Assembly (NCBI GenBank): GCA_005884255.1
Contig: VBDL01000058.1
Coordinates: 1 to 26,781, forward strand
Source: Betaproteobacteria bacterium
GTDB lineage: Bacteria; Pseudomonadota; Gammaproteobacteria; Burkholderiales; Burkholderiaceae_C
Reading direction: 5' to 3'
Length of the DNA stretch: 26,781 nt
Numbering within the stretch: the stretch's first letter is position 1; every line of letters starts with the position of its first letter. Made by a program: the position numbers and the translations under genes. Below the pieces are notes generated by a model. That model was given only the letters and a program-made list of their open reading frames with translations, made no database searches and was not told the origin of the DNA. This document shows positions 20,018-26,781 of this stretch, one piece after another.

Positions 20018-20782
20018 GTGACTATCGCCTCGGCCGTCCTCACCTACCCGCTGTTCGCAGCCTGCGTCGCCCTGGCGACCTATGCGCAGAACCTCACCGG
20101 CTTCGCCTTCGCGCTGATCCTGCTCGGGCTGGTCAGCGCGTTGAACCTGGCGTCGGTGGTCGACGCGGCCAACGCCGCCACGCTGCTGACGCTCCTCAAC
20201 GCGGGCATCCACTTCCGGCTGCACCGGCTCACGCCGCAGTGGCGCATCATGCGGCCCGCGCTGGCCACGAGCCTCGTCGGCGTGGTGCTCGGCGTGGCAC
20301 TGCTCGCCTGGTTGAGCGGCAATGCGGTGCAGGCCCTGCGCGGCCTGCTGGGCGTGGTGATCATGGCCTGCGCAGTGCTGCTGCTGTTGAACGGGAGGCC
20401 ACGCGCGACGCTGTCGGGCCCCGGCCCTTTTGCGCTGGCGGGCGTGGTGTCCGGTGTCATGGGCGGGCTCTTCTCGAGCCCCGGGCCACCGCTCGTCTAC
20501 CACATGTACCGGCAACCGCTGGAGCGCTGGGTGGTGATGCAGTGCCTGCTGCTCGTGTTCACGGTGAATGCGGCGCTGCGGCTGGTGCTGGTGATCGTCG
20601 CGGGCGAGATGTCGCTGCGCTCACTTGCGCTCAGTGCCTGCGCCGTTCCCGCCGTGGTTCTGGTGAACCGCTGGCATCACCGGCGTCCGCCCGGCTTCAG
20701 CGCCGACACGGTGCGGCGCCTGGTCGGCGGCCTGCTCGTGCTGGCAGGCCTGGCACTCGTGGGCACCGCGGGGGTACTATGA
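20018..20782 (+). CDS. tauE: TSUP-family sulfite exporter (TauE/SafE type)
   Basis: 254-residue membrane protein of the TauE/SafE/TSUP family, start GTG at 20018 with a G-rich ribosome-binding stretch and 19 bp after tauC. The two-fold repeat is visible: NLTGFAFALILLGLVSALN in the first half and FALAGVVSGVMGGLFSSPGP, the GxGGGxxxxP-like signature, in the second. Family members export sulfite or sulfoacetate. In a taurine operon this would remove sulfite released by desulfonation and so complement SorAB. The family also carries other anions, so the substrate is inferred from context. Confidence 0.88.
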   Translation: MTIASAVLTYPLFAACVALATYAQNLTGFAFALILLGLVSALNLASVVDAANAATLLTLLNAGIHFRLHRLTPQWRIMRPALATSLVGVVLGVALLAWLSGNAVQALRGLLGVVIMACAVLLLLNGRPRATLSGPGPFALAGVVSGVMGGLFSSPGPPLVYHMYRQPLERWVVMQCLLLVFTVNAALRLVLVIVAGEMSLRSLALSACAVPAVVLVNRWHHRRPPGFSADTVRRLVGGLLVLAGLALVGTAGVL

Positions 20783-20796
20783 GCACACAAGTTGGT

Positions 20797-20810
20797 GCCC
20801 CCTTCGGGGC
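20797..20810 (+). terminator. GC hairpin between tauE and the PilZ gene
   Basis: GCCCC, CTTC, GGGGC: a short strong stem-loop 14 bp past the tauE stop, followed by a second TTCGGGG copy. No T-run follows, so it is at best a weak or Rho-assisted terminator of the tau operon, or it folds the leader of the PilZ mRNA and masks its ribosome-binding site. Confidence 0.3.
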
Positions 20811-20830
20811 GTCGGCTTCGGGGGTGCGTC

Positions 20831-21262
20831 ATGAGGCAGTTCATCCGGCATCCGGTCGATGTGCCGGTCGACATCGGCACCAGCGGGTCGCGCGCCGCGT
20901 CGGCTCTTCACACCCATGACATCAGCCTGGGCGGCTTGGCCCTTCTGTCGAGCTTTGCGGTGCCGGCCGGCACCGATGTGGAGATCCGCATTGCCTACGT
21001 GCAACCTCCGTTCGCCGCACATGCGCGGGTGGCCTGGTGCCACGCGTACGGGGCCCAAGGCTTCGAGCTCGGGGTGACCTTCCACGATGCCGAGAGCGCC
21101 TTCCTCGCCCGCATGGTCGAGCAGGTCTGCCACATCGAGGACTACCGCAAATCGGTGCAGCGGCTCGAGGGGCGCGAACTCAGCTCGGAGGAGGCGGCCG
21201 TCGAGTGGATTGCCAGGCATGCCGCGGAGTTTCCGAGCATCGGCCCGTACCTCACGCACTAG
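20831..21262 (+). CDS. PilZ-domain c-di-GMP receptor protein
   Basis: 143-residue cytosolic protein. The N-terminal RQFIRHPVDVPV carries the RxxxR c-di-GMP-binding motif and HDISLGGLAL the D/NxSxxG motif about 30 residues later, the two signatures of a binding-competent PilZ barrel (residues about 1-90). The C-terminal 50 residues (FLARMVEQVCHIEDYRKSV...) look helical and have no clear family. I prefer the ATG at 20831, which places RQFIRH at the N-terminus as in other short PilZ proteins; an ATG 13 codons upstream encodes an unlikely leader. It ends 8 bp before the GAF-GGDEF-EAL gene, so signal receptor and c-di-GMP hydrolase are made together. Confidence 0.9.
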   Translation: MRQFIRHPVDVPVDIGTSGSRAASALHTHDISLGGLALLSSFAVPAGTDVEIRIAYVQPPFAAHARVAWCHAYGAQGFELGVTFHDAESAFLARMVEQVCHIEDYRKSVQRLEGRELSSEEAAVEWIARHAAEFPSIGPYLTH

Positions 21263-21270
21263 AGGCCTCC

Positions 21271-23679
21271 GTGAAGAAGACGCGTTCCAAGCAGGAAGAA
21301 ATGGAACGCCTCGGCCGCGCGCTGCGCACGCTGAGCGGGAGCAACCGTGCGCTGCTGCGGGCCGATGACGAGCCGTCGCTGCTGCGCGAGATCTGCCGCG
21401 TGGTGGTCGAGGAGGGCGGGTACTACTCGGCTTTGGTGGGCCGCGCGGAACACGACGAGCGCAAGACGATCACGCCATTGGCCATGGTCGGCGACAAGAC
21501 AGGACCTCCCGAACCGAGCACCTTCACCTGGGCCGACACCGAGCAGGGCCAAAGTGCCACCGGAATCGCGATTCGGACCGGTGAACCCTGCGTCATCAGC
21601 GACATCTCCGCAACGTCCTACCCGGAGCCCTGGCGCGAACGCGCCCGCCAGCGCGGTGTTGGATCGCTGTTGTCATTGCCGCTTCGACTCGATGGCAAAG
21701 TATTCGGTGCCCTGACCATTGCCGCCCCGGAGCCGGACGCCTTCGAAGAACAAGAACGGCAGGTACTCCTCGAGGCGGCGGACGATCTCGCGTTCGGTCT
21801 GGACACCTTGCGCCTGCGGCACAGGCGCCAGCAGGCGGAAGCCGAGATCCTGCGGTTGAACCGCGCCCTGCGCACCCGCACGGCCGTCAACCGCGCCCTC
21901 GCGCGCGCCTCGGACGAGAGCTCGCTGCTGCAGGAGATCTGCCGCGTGGCGGTGGACGACTGCGGCTATCGCCTGGCCTGGGTCGGCTATCTCGAGCCCG
22001 ACGAAGCGAGGACGAATCGGCCGGTGGCTTACGCGGGCTTCGACGACGGCTTTCTGGCGTTGCCGCGCAATTGGTCGGCGTCCGAGCGCGGCCGCCGGGT
22101 GTACGCACTCCTCGAGGTCAACCAGCCTGCGGTGACGCGCGACGTGGTCAACGACCCCGACTACCCCTTCCGCGAGGAGGCGCGGCAGCGCGGATACGCG
22201 TCGGTGGTCGTGCTCCCGCTGCGCGTCGATGGCGGGCTGGTCGGGTCGCTGCACATCCTGGCCGCGGAGGCGGACGCGTTCGATGAGCAGGAGGTCGAGC
22301 TGCTGATGGCCACCGCGGGCGACCTCGGCTACGGCCTGGGCGGCTTGCGCGCCCGCGCCCAGGCGGCCGCCGCCGAAGAAACCATCAGGCGCATGGCCTA
22401 TTTCGATGCCGTCACCGGGCTGCCGAACCGCGTGCGCCTGCGCGACCTGCTGGGCGAGGCGATCGTTGCCGCGAAGGACGCCCGGCGGCCGCTGGCGCTG
22501 TTGCGCGTCGAGGTTGAACGCTTCCGCGAGATCAACGAGACGCTGGGCGATGCCGAGGTCGACACGCTGATGCGCGAGATCGCGGCGCGGCTGACGCGCA
22601 CTGTCGGCGACGCGGGCACGGTGGCGCGCATGACCGAAAGCGAGTTCGCCGTGATCCTGCCGCGCGGCAGCTCGGAGCGGGCGACGCAGCTCGCGCAGCG
22701 CATCCTCGCGGTGCTCTACGAGCCGATCGAGCTGTCCGGCCTGCTGCTCGACGCACGATCGAGCATCGGCATCAGCCTCTTTCCCGGGCACGGCAGCGAG
22801 GCCGACGCGCTCATGCGACGGGCCAGCATCGCGCTCGACCAGGCCCGCGCGTCGGGCAACGCGGTCGCGCTGTTCAAGGGCGGGCTCGATCGCGAGTGCG
22901 CGCAGCGCCTGTCGCTGATGGGTGAGCTGCGCGGTGCGATCGAGCGCGACGAGCTGCTGCTGTATTGCCAGCCCAAGCTGCAGATCTCGTCCGGGCGGGT
23001 GTGCGGGGCCGAGGCGCTGGTGCGCTGGCAGCATCCCCGGCTGGGCGTGATGAACCCCGGCGAGTTCATCAAGCTCGCGGAGAGCACCGGGCTGATCACG
23101 CCGCTCACCTACTGGATGCTCGAGGCGGCGCTGCGCCAGAGCTACCTGTGGCACGAGCACGGCCTCGCGCAACCGCTGTCGGTCAACCTCTCGGTGCGCG
23201 ATCTGCGCGATCCGAAGCTGCTGGAGCGCATCGCCGGCGCGCTGGACACCTGGGGCGCGCAAGCGGGCTGGATCGAGTTCGAGCTGACCGAAAGCGCGCT
23301 GATGGCGGACCCGGTCGGCGCGCTGGACACGCTGACGCGCCTGAAGCGGCTGGACGTGCAGCTGGCGATCGACGACTACGGCACCGGCTACTCGTCGCTG
23401 TCGTACCTGCAGAGGCTGCCGGTGGACGCGATCAAGATCGATCAGTCGTTCGTCGCCGACATGATGAGCAACAAGGACTCGGCCACCATCGTGCGCTCGA
23501 CGATCGAGCTCGCTCATAACCTGGACCTCACCGTGATCGCCGAAGGTGTCGAGGATCAGGGCACCTACGACCGCCTCGCCGCGCTGGGCTGCGACATGGC
23601 ACAGGGCTATTGCATCAGCCGGCCGATCCCGGCGGATCAATTCCAGGCCTGGGAGGCGGAACCGGCGCGACACCACTAG
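21271..23679 (+). CDS. GAF-GAF-GGDEF-EAL protein, probable c-di-GMP phosphodiesterase
   Basis: 802-residue signalling protein, taken from the GTG at 21271 (KKTRSKQEEMERLGRALRTL), 8 bp after the PilZ gene with GAGG upstream. Two GAF domains of similar sequence (about residues 20-170 and 200-360; compare LLREICRVVVEE and LLQEICRVAVDD) precede AYFDAVTGLPNRVRLRDLL, the start of GGDEF. Its active-site loop reads RMTESEFAVIL instead of RxGGDEF, so cyclase activity is unlikely. The EAL domain (about 540-790) keeps GAEALVRWQHP, NLSVRDLRD, ELTESALM, IDDYGTGYSSLSYLQ, IKIDQSFV, IAEGVEDQ and the terminal YCISRPIP, so it should hydrolyse c-di-GMP. No membrane segment is seen; the GAF domains probably sense a small cytosolic ligand or redox state. 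Confidence 0.93.
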   Translation: MKKTRSKQEEMERLGRALRTLSGSNRALLRADDEPSLLREICRVVVEEGGYYSALVGRAEHDERKTITPLAMVGDKTGPPEPSTFTWADTEQGQSATGIAIRTGEPCVISDISATSYPEPWRERARQRGVGSLLSLPLRLDGKVFGALTIAAPEPDAFEEQERQVLLEAADDLAFGLDTLRLRHRRQQAEAEILRLNRALRTRTAVNRALARASDESSLLQEICRVAVDDCGYRLAWVGYLEPDEARTNRPVAYAGFDDGFLALPRNWSASERGRRVYALLEVNQPAVTRDVVNDPDYPFREEARQRGYASVVVLPLRVDGGLVGSLHILAAEADAFDEQEVELLMATAGDLGYGLGGLRARAQAAAAEETIRRMAYFDAVTGLPNRVRLRDLLGEAIVAAKDARRPLALLRVEVERFREINETLGDAEVDTLMREIAARLTRTVGDAGTVARMTESEFAVILPRGSSERATQLAQRILAVLYEPIELSGLLLDARSSIGISLFPGHGSEADALMRRASIALDQARASGNAVALFKGGLDRECAQRLSLMGELRGAIERDELLLYCQPKLQISSGRVCGAEALVRWQHPRLGVMNPGEFIKLAESTGLITPLTYWMLEAALRQSYLWHEHGLAQPLSVNLSVRDLRDPKLLERIAGALDTWGAQAGWIEFELTESALMADPVGALDTLTRLKRLDVQLAIDDYGTGYSSLSYLQRLPVDAIKIDQSFVADMMSNKDSATIVRSTIELAHNLDLTVIAEGVEDQGTYDRLAALGCDMAQGYCISRPIPADQFQAWEAEPARHH

Positions 23680-23692
23680 GGTCACTCGCGTC

Positions 23693-24331
23693 CAGTTTCA
23701 TCGACCTCAGCGCAACAGCCTCACGTCGCATCGGCTTCGCATCGCGCTCAACCTGAAGGGCCTGCAGTACGAGCAGGTTGCCGTGGACCTGCGCAGGGAA
23801 GAGCACCTGGGTGAGGCCTACAAGGCCATCAATGCCCAGCAACTCGTCCCTGCGCTGGACGTTGACGGGACAGTGATGGTGCAGTCCCCGGCAATCATTG
23901 AATGGCTCGAAGAGCGGTATCCCGAACCGCGGCTGCTTCCAGCAGATCCGCAGGAGCGGGCGCGCGTGCGGGCGCTGGCGGCGATCGTCGGCTGCGACAT
24001 CCATCCCGTGAACAACCGGCGCATCCTGGAGGCGCTGCGGCATCGCTTCGGCGCGGACACGTCGGCGGTGAACGACTGGTGTGGCACGTGGATCAGCGCC
24101 GGTTTCGATGCGTTCGACGCGCTGGCCCGGTCGCACGGGCGTCCGGGCCCATTCGCGTTCGGCGAGCAGCCGACGCTGGCCGATGTCTACCTCGTGCCCC
24201 AGATCGAGAGCGCGCGGCGCTTCAAGATCGACCTCGCGCGCTGGCCGCGGTTGCTGGAGATCGACGAGGCGTGCGGGCAGATGGAGGCGTTCCGGAAAGC
24301 CGCGCCGGCCGTGCAACCCGACGCGTCCTGA
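23693..24331 (+). pseudogene. Maleylacetoacetate-isomerase-like (zeta) GST, start codon missing
   Basis: Glutathione transferase of the zeta/maleylacetoacetate isomerase type. The thioredoxin-like half shows NSLTSHRLRIALNLKGL (the SSxSxR glutathione motif in modified form), LRREEHLGEAYKAINAQQLV, PALDVDG and QSPAIIEWLEERYPEP. The helical half includes CDIHPVNNRRILEAL and FGEQPTLADVYLVPQIESARRF. The reading frame extends into the first conserved residues (VQFHRP) without an ATG, GTG, TTG or CTG; the nearest in-frame start, at 23546, is inside the EAL gene in another frame and would add 50 residues of no family resemblance. Only about 14 bp separate the upstream stop from the conserved part. Loss of the start region by a small deletion, or an assembly error, is likely. 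Left border is approximate. Confidence 0.75.
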
Positions 24332-24353
24332 CGGCCCCGAGTATTCGTCACGC

Positions 24354-24376
24354 GGCCCGCGCGAACGCGGCGGGCC
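24354..24376 (+). terminator. GC hairpin between GST and quinone reductase genes
   Basis: GGCCCGC (24354-24360) and GCGGGCC (24370-24376) form a 7-bp stem with a 9-nt loop, about 20 bp after the GST stop and 35 bp before the next start. No T-run follows; terminator function is uncertain. Confidence 0.28.
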
Positions 24377-24410
24377 ACCCAAGCGCTTCTTCATTCCAGA
24401 GGATTCAGCC

Positions 24411-25397
24411 ATGAAAGCGGCCTGGTACGAAACTCAAGGTGCACCACACGACGTCCTCGTGGTCGGGGACATGCCGGATCCGCAGCCGGGTGCGGGCGAG
24501 GTGCGCATCCGCATCGCGGCGTCCGGCATCAACCCGGGCGACCTCAAGAAGCGTGAGGATGCCTTCGGCATCGGCATGTCGTATGCGCGCGTGATTCCCC
24601 ACAGCGACGGTGCGGGCGTGATCGATGCCGTCGGCGAGGGCGTGTCGAGAGACCGTATCGGCGAGCGTGTCTGGTGCTACGGCGCGCAAAGCTATCGTCC
24701 CTTCGGAACGGCCGCGGAGTTCACGGTGGTGCCTGCGCATCACGCCATACGGCTTCCCGACGATGTCGGCTTCGAACAAGGGGCCTGCCTGGGCATTCCC
24801 GGCATCACGGCGCATCGGGCCGTGCACGCCGGGGGGCCGGTGGTCGACCAAACCGTGCTGGTGCAGGGCGGCGCGGGCTCGGTGGGCGCATTCGCGGTGG
24901 GGCTCGCCCGGCGTGCCGGCGCTCGTGTCATCGCGACCGTGCGGTCGACGGTGGATGAAGAAGTCGCCGCGAACGCAGGAGCGCACCACGTGGTCCGCAT
25001 GGATGGTCGTCCCGCGTGGCAGATCGTCGCGGATATCCGCCGCTACGCACCGGAAGGCGTGCATCACTTGGTCGAGGTGGCGTTCGGCGCCAACATCGAT
25101 CTCGACATGAACGTTATCGCTGTCGGCGGCTCGATCGCTGCCTATGCCACCGACGATCCGCGCCCAAGCATTCCCTTCTGGGACCTGCTCTTCAAGAACG
25201 CGAGGCTCTTGCTGCTGGGCAGCGACGACTTTCCCGCCGCCGCGAAGCTCGAGGCTGCTGCTGCGGTGACCGACCTTGTCGCGAGCGGCTGGCGTGGGCT
25301 CGCGATCGACAAGACCTTTGCGCTGTCCGACATCGCAGAGGCGCATTCGTACGCCGAGCGCAAGCGAGCGCCGGGACGCGTCGTGCTGACCGTCTGA
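24411..25397 (+). CDS. NADPH:quinone reductase-like MDR oxidoreductase
   Basis: 328-residue zinc-independent medium-chain dehydrogenase/reductase of the quinone oxidoreductase branch. AGAGGA precedes the ATG by about 7 nt. The GroES-like catalytic half opens MKAAWYETQGAPHDVLVVGD and has GSGINPxD-like ASGINPGDLKKRE and IPHSDGAGVIDAVGEGV. The cofactor half has the nucleotide fingerprint VLVQGGAGSVGAFAVGLARR with ATVRS at the following strand, which favours NADPH. The end (SYAERKRAPGRVVLTV) is typical. The structural zinc cysteines of alcohol dehydrogenases are absent. It reduces a quinone or enone in the cytosol; the substrate is unknown. It may share a transcript with the GST gene upstream. 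Confidence 0.92.
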   Translation: MKAAWYETQGAPHDVLVVGDMPDPQPGAGEVRIRIAASGINPGDLKKREDAFGIGMSYARVIPHSDGAGVIDAVGEGVSRDRIGERVWCYGAQSYRPFGTAAEFTVVPAHHAIRLPDDVGFEQGACLGIPGITAHRAVHAGGPVVDQTVLVQGGAGSVGAFAVGLARRAGARVIATVRSTVDEEVAANAGAHHVVRMDGRPAWQIVADIRRYAPEGVHHLVEVAFGANIDLDMNVIAVGGSIAAYATDDPRPSIPFWDLLFKNARLLLLGSDDFPAAAKLEAAAAVTDLVASGWRGLAIDKTFALSDIAEAHSYAERKRAPGRVVLTV

Positions 25398-25418
25398 GTG
25401 CCGCTGGCTCGAATGGAA

Positions 25419-25835
25419 TCAGCCCCCGACGACACGGACGGCGTCGTAGCCGAGGTGATGCATGGTCTCGCGCAGGATCAGCAGCGCCGCCGCGACGTCG
25501 GCTCCATCGCGTTCGAGGCCTGGCAGCGCGCGCAGCAGCGTGCTCGACGTGACGATCGTGCCACGCGGTGCCTGCGGCAGGCCTGTGCGCAGCAGCGCCT
25601 CCTCGACGACGTCGATCGCCTGCTCCACCTCGAGCGCCGTCGGCGGGTCATGGCGGAGACAGTCGCTGGCAATGCTGCGCGGGCCGAGAGGCAGCACCAC
25701 CACGGCGTCGGGTCCGAGCTCGAGCCAGGTTTGCCGTGCCTCCAGGCAAAGCCGCGTGCTGCCGGCACTCATGGGCCGGCGCCGTCCAGGAGATTCGCCC
25801 CGCTGGAGGGTCACCGCGTCTTGCATCATCCTCAT
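25419..25835 (-). CDS. Hypothetical protein, unrecognised
   Basis: I do not recognise this protein of up to 138 residues. It has no signal peptide or membrane segment. An extended N-terminal part (RLCLEARQTWLELGPDAVVV) is followed by PTALEVEQAIDVVEEALLRT, a clear amphipathic helix, GTIVTSSTLLRALPGL and a final helix (AALLILRETMHHLGYDAV). The 5' end is unclear: ATGs at 25835, 25829 and 25826 are crowded around a GAGG, and an ATG at 25772 would start the better-structured part. It is converging with the quinone reductase gene, and follows the SnoaL-like gene by 17 bp on the same strand. I prefer this strand because it continues the minus-strand gene series and gives a balanced globular composition. 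Confidence 0.6.
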   Translation of the reverse strand: MRMMQDAVTLQRGESPGRRRPMSAGSTRLCLEARQTWLELGPDAVVVLPLGPRSIASDCLRHDPPTALEVEQAIDVVEEALLRTGLPQAPRGTIVTSSTLLRALPGLERDGADVAAALLILRETMHHLGYDAVRVVGG

Positions 25836-25852
25836 TGATTGCAACCGGTGGG

Positions 25853-26413
25853 CTACTTGGCGCCCAGACCGATCTGGTTCATGAAGTCCTGGTTGTCCCA
25901 GAACAGCCATTCGTGATCCATCACGCCGTTTTTCCAGTGTCCGATCGTCACCATGCCGATCGCGAAGCGCTTGCCGGTCGGCGGGACCGACTTGCCGTCG
26001 GGCAGCGGCATCGGCTGCGTGAACGTGCCGGTCATCACGCCCGTCACCGAGGTCCATGTGCCGGAGCCGAAGCGGATCGGGTGAGTCTTGATCTTGATGT
26101 CGGGCGCGAACACGAACAGCGCCTTCAGGTCGTCGATGTGCTTGTCGATTCCCGTGGTCTCGTGACCGTCCGGCCAGGTGACGACGATGTCCTTGGCGTG
26201 GCTTTCGTGCAGGCGATCCCACTTCTGATTGCTGAAGACATCGAAGTCGAGCGTGTCGAAGACCTTCAGGTTCTTCTCGACCTTGGGCGCCTGGCGTTCA
26301 GGCTTCGGCGGCGGGGTCGTGGGGTTCTCCGCCGGCGTTTGCGCGGAGCTGGCGGTGTAGGCGAAGCCGAGGGTGGCCAACAGTGCGGTGGCGAGGGTAG
26401 TGCGTGCTTTCAT
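25853..26413 (-). CDS. Secreted SnoaL-like (ester cyclase family) protein
   Basis: 186-residue protein with a signal peptide (MKARTTLATALLATLGFAYT, cleavage near SSAQ) and a proline-rich linker (TPAENPTTPPPKPERQAPK), then a SnoaL/NTF2-like domain: DVFSNQKWDRLHESHAKDIV, VTWPDGHETTGIDKHIDDLK and the closing strands GMVTIGHWKNGVMDHEWLFW. The start is the second ATG (26413), 6 nt after AAGGAG; the first ATG at 26419 abuts that element. SnoaL-like proteins of this kind are annotated as polyketide-cyclase-like or ester cyclase but rarely have a proven reaction. Export to the periplasm is unusual for a fold mostly found in the cytosol. It lies 33 bp after the reductase-like gene on the same strand. 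Confidence 0.85.
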   Translation of the reverse strand: MKARTTLATALLATLGFAYTASSAQTPAENPTTPPPKPERQAPKVEKNLKVFDTLDFDVFSNQKWDRLHESHAKDIVVTWPDGHETTGIDKHIDDLKALFVFAPDIKIKTHPIRFGSGTWTSVTGVMTGTFTQPMPLPDGKSVPPTGKRFAIGMVTIGHWKNGVMDHEWLFWDNQDFMNQIGLGAK

Positions 26414-26446
26414 GATCATCTCCTTGCGGGTGTTCGGCCGATGGGC

Positions 26447-26781
26447 TCAAGCCTTGCGGATCCAGGTAGGTGCGATGCCGGTGCCCAGCCCCGCGCCGTA
26501 GCCGAGGTAGATGTTCAGCCCCGCCAGCGGCTCGAGATAGCGCGCGTTCTTCAGGCCGCCCGCATCGACGACCGTGAAACCCATGCTCTGCGCGATGGCG
26601 GTGGCGGTCTGCTTCGCCCGGGCGCTGTCCGCGGCGACGAACCCGCTGACCTTCTGCCCTTTGCCCAAGTCGGCGCCCTCGGCGAGCACCTGAGCGAACA
26701 CGGTGTTGAAGGCCTTGACCACTTCGGCGCCGGGCACTGCCTTGGCAATCTCTTCGGCCGCCGAAGTGCTGTGGCCGATCG
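26447..26781 (-). CDS. F420/NADP-reductase-like NAD(P)-binding protein (5' end outside window)
   Basis: C-terminal 111 residues of a protein resembling NADPH-dependent F420 reductase-type (NAD(P)-binding, COG2085-like) oxidoreductases. Visible pieces: AEEIAKAVPGAEVVKAFNTV, the family's most typical stretch, then GFVAADSARAKQTATAIAQS, GFTVVDAGGLKNARYLEPLA and a closing segment with GYGAGLGTGIAPTWIRKA. The Rossmann GxGxxG start lies beyond the right edge. In organisms without F420 such proteins act as NADPH-dependent reductases of other small substrates, so the name is by homology only. It is first in a minus-strand set with the SnoaL-like and unknown proteins. Confidence 0.82.
   Translation of the reverse strand, partial: IGHSTSAAEEIAKAVPGAEVVKAFNTVFAQVLAEGADLGKGQKVSGFVAADSARAKQTATAIAQSMGFTVVDAGGLKNARYLEPLAGLNIYLGYGAGLGTGIAPTWIRKA

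Noticed and set aside
21673..23685. A 670-codon open frame antisense to the GGDEF-EAL gene
   Set aside because: It mirrors the real gene's codon pattern and shows no domain; stop codons are rare on both strands at this GC content.
23546..24331. An EAL-GST fusion or an N-terminally extended GST
   Set aside because: The EAL stop codon separates the two, they are in different frames, and the 50 extra residues of the extended version are an out-of-frame copy of the EAL C-terminus.

Overview
The window is about 26.8 kb of high-GC DNA with short gaps and many ATGA/GTGA gene overlaps. Protein styles (family-5 solute-binding proteins, SorAB, TauXY, a MocR-type TauR) suggest a betaproteobacterium, most likely Burkholderiales; this is inferred from protein recall, not a database search. 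I see no rRNA, tRNA, insertion sequence or CRISPR array. No stretch longer than about 160 bp lacks a gene.

Region 1 (1-12193, all minus strand) is a long operon-like array. In transcription order: a solute-binding protein (10601-12193), two permeases and two ATPases of a peptide/opine/nickel-type ABC importer (6554-10579), a cytosine-deaminase-like amidohydrolase (5347-6549), a 40-residue remnant of a YdcZ-type transporter (5220-5342), a YtcJ-type amidohydrolase (3606-5197, frame broken), a CobW-type metallochaperone GTPase (2623-3586, frame broken), a LysR regulator (1692-2654), and a second solute-binding protein closely similar to the first, running off the left edge. The simplest reading is uptake of an amide- or ring-nitrogen compound followed by hydrolysis by metal-dependent amidohydrolases, with the CobW protein supplying metal. 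The substrate is unknown.

Region 2 (12312-20782) is a taurine module. tauR, tauX, tauY, sorA and sorB lie on the minus strand; tauA, tauB, tauC and tauE diverge on the plus strand. Taurine would be imported by TauABC and oxidatively deaminated by TauXY to sulfoacetaldehyde. Sulfite from a later step (Xsc, not in the window) would be oxidised by SorAB or exported by TauE. CTGG-type repeats spaced 23 bp lie at nearly the same distance upstream of tauA and tauX and are proposed TauR operators.

Region 3 (20831-26781) is mixed. It holds a PilZ protein followed by a GAF-GAF-GGDEF-EAL protein with a degenerate GGDEF site (a c-di-GMP pair), a maleylacetoacetate-isomerase-like GST without a usable start codon, an NADPH:quinone-reductase-like protein, and on the minus strand an unknown protein, a secreted SnoaL-like protein and a partial F420/NADP-reductase-like protein.

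The oddest feature is recurring damage. Four genes (YtcJ-type, cobW-type, sorA, GST) and the transporter remnant are broken by what look like small deletions. Three junctions carry a perfect 10-bp palindrome and a fourth a near-perfect hairpin. This may be an assembly or sequencing artefact, or real decay.
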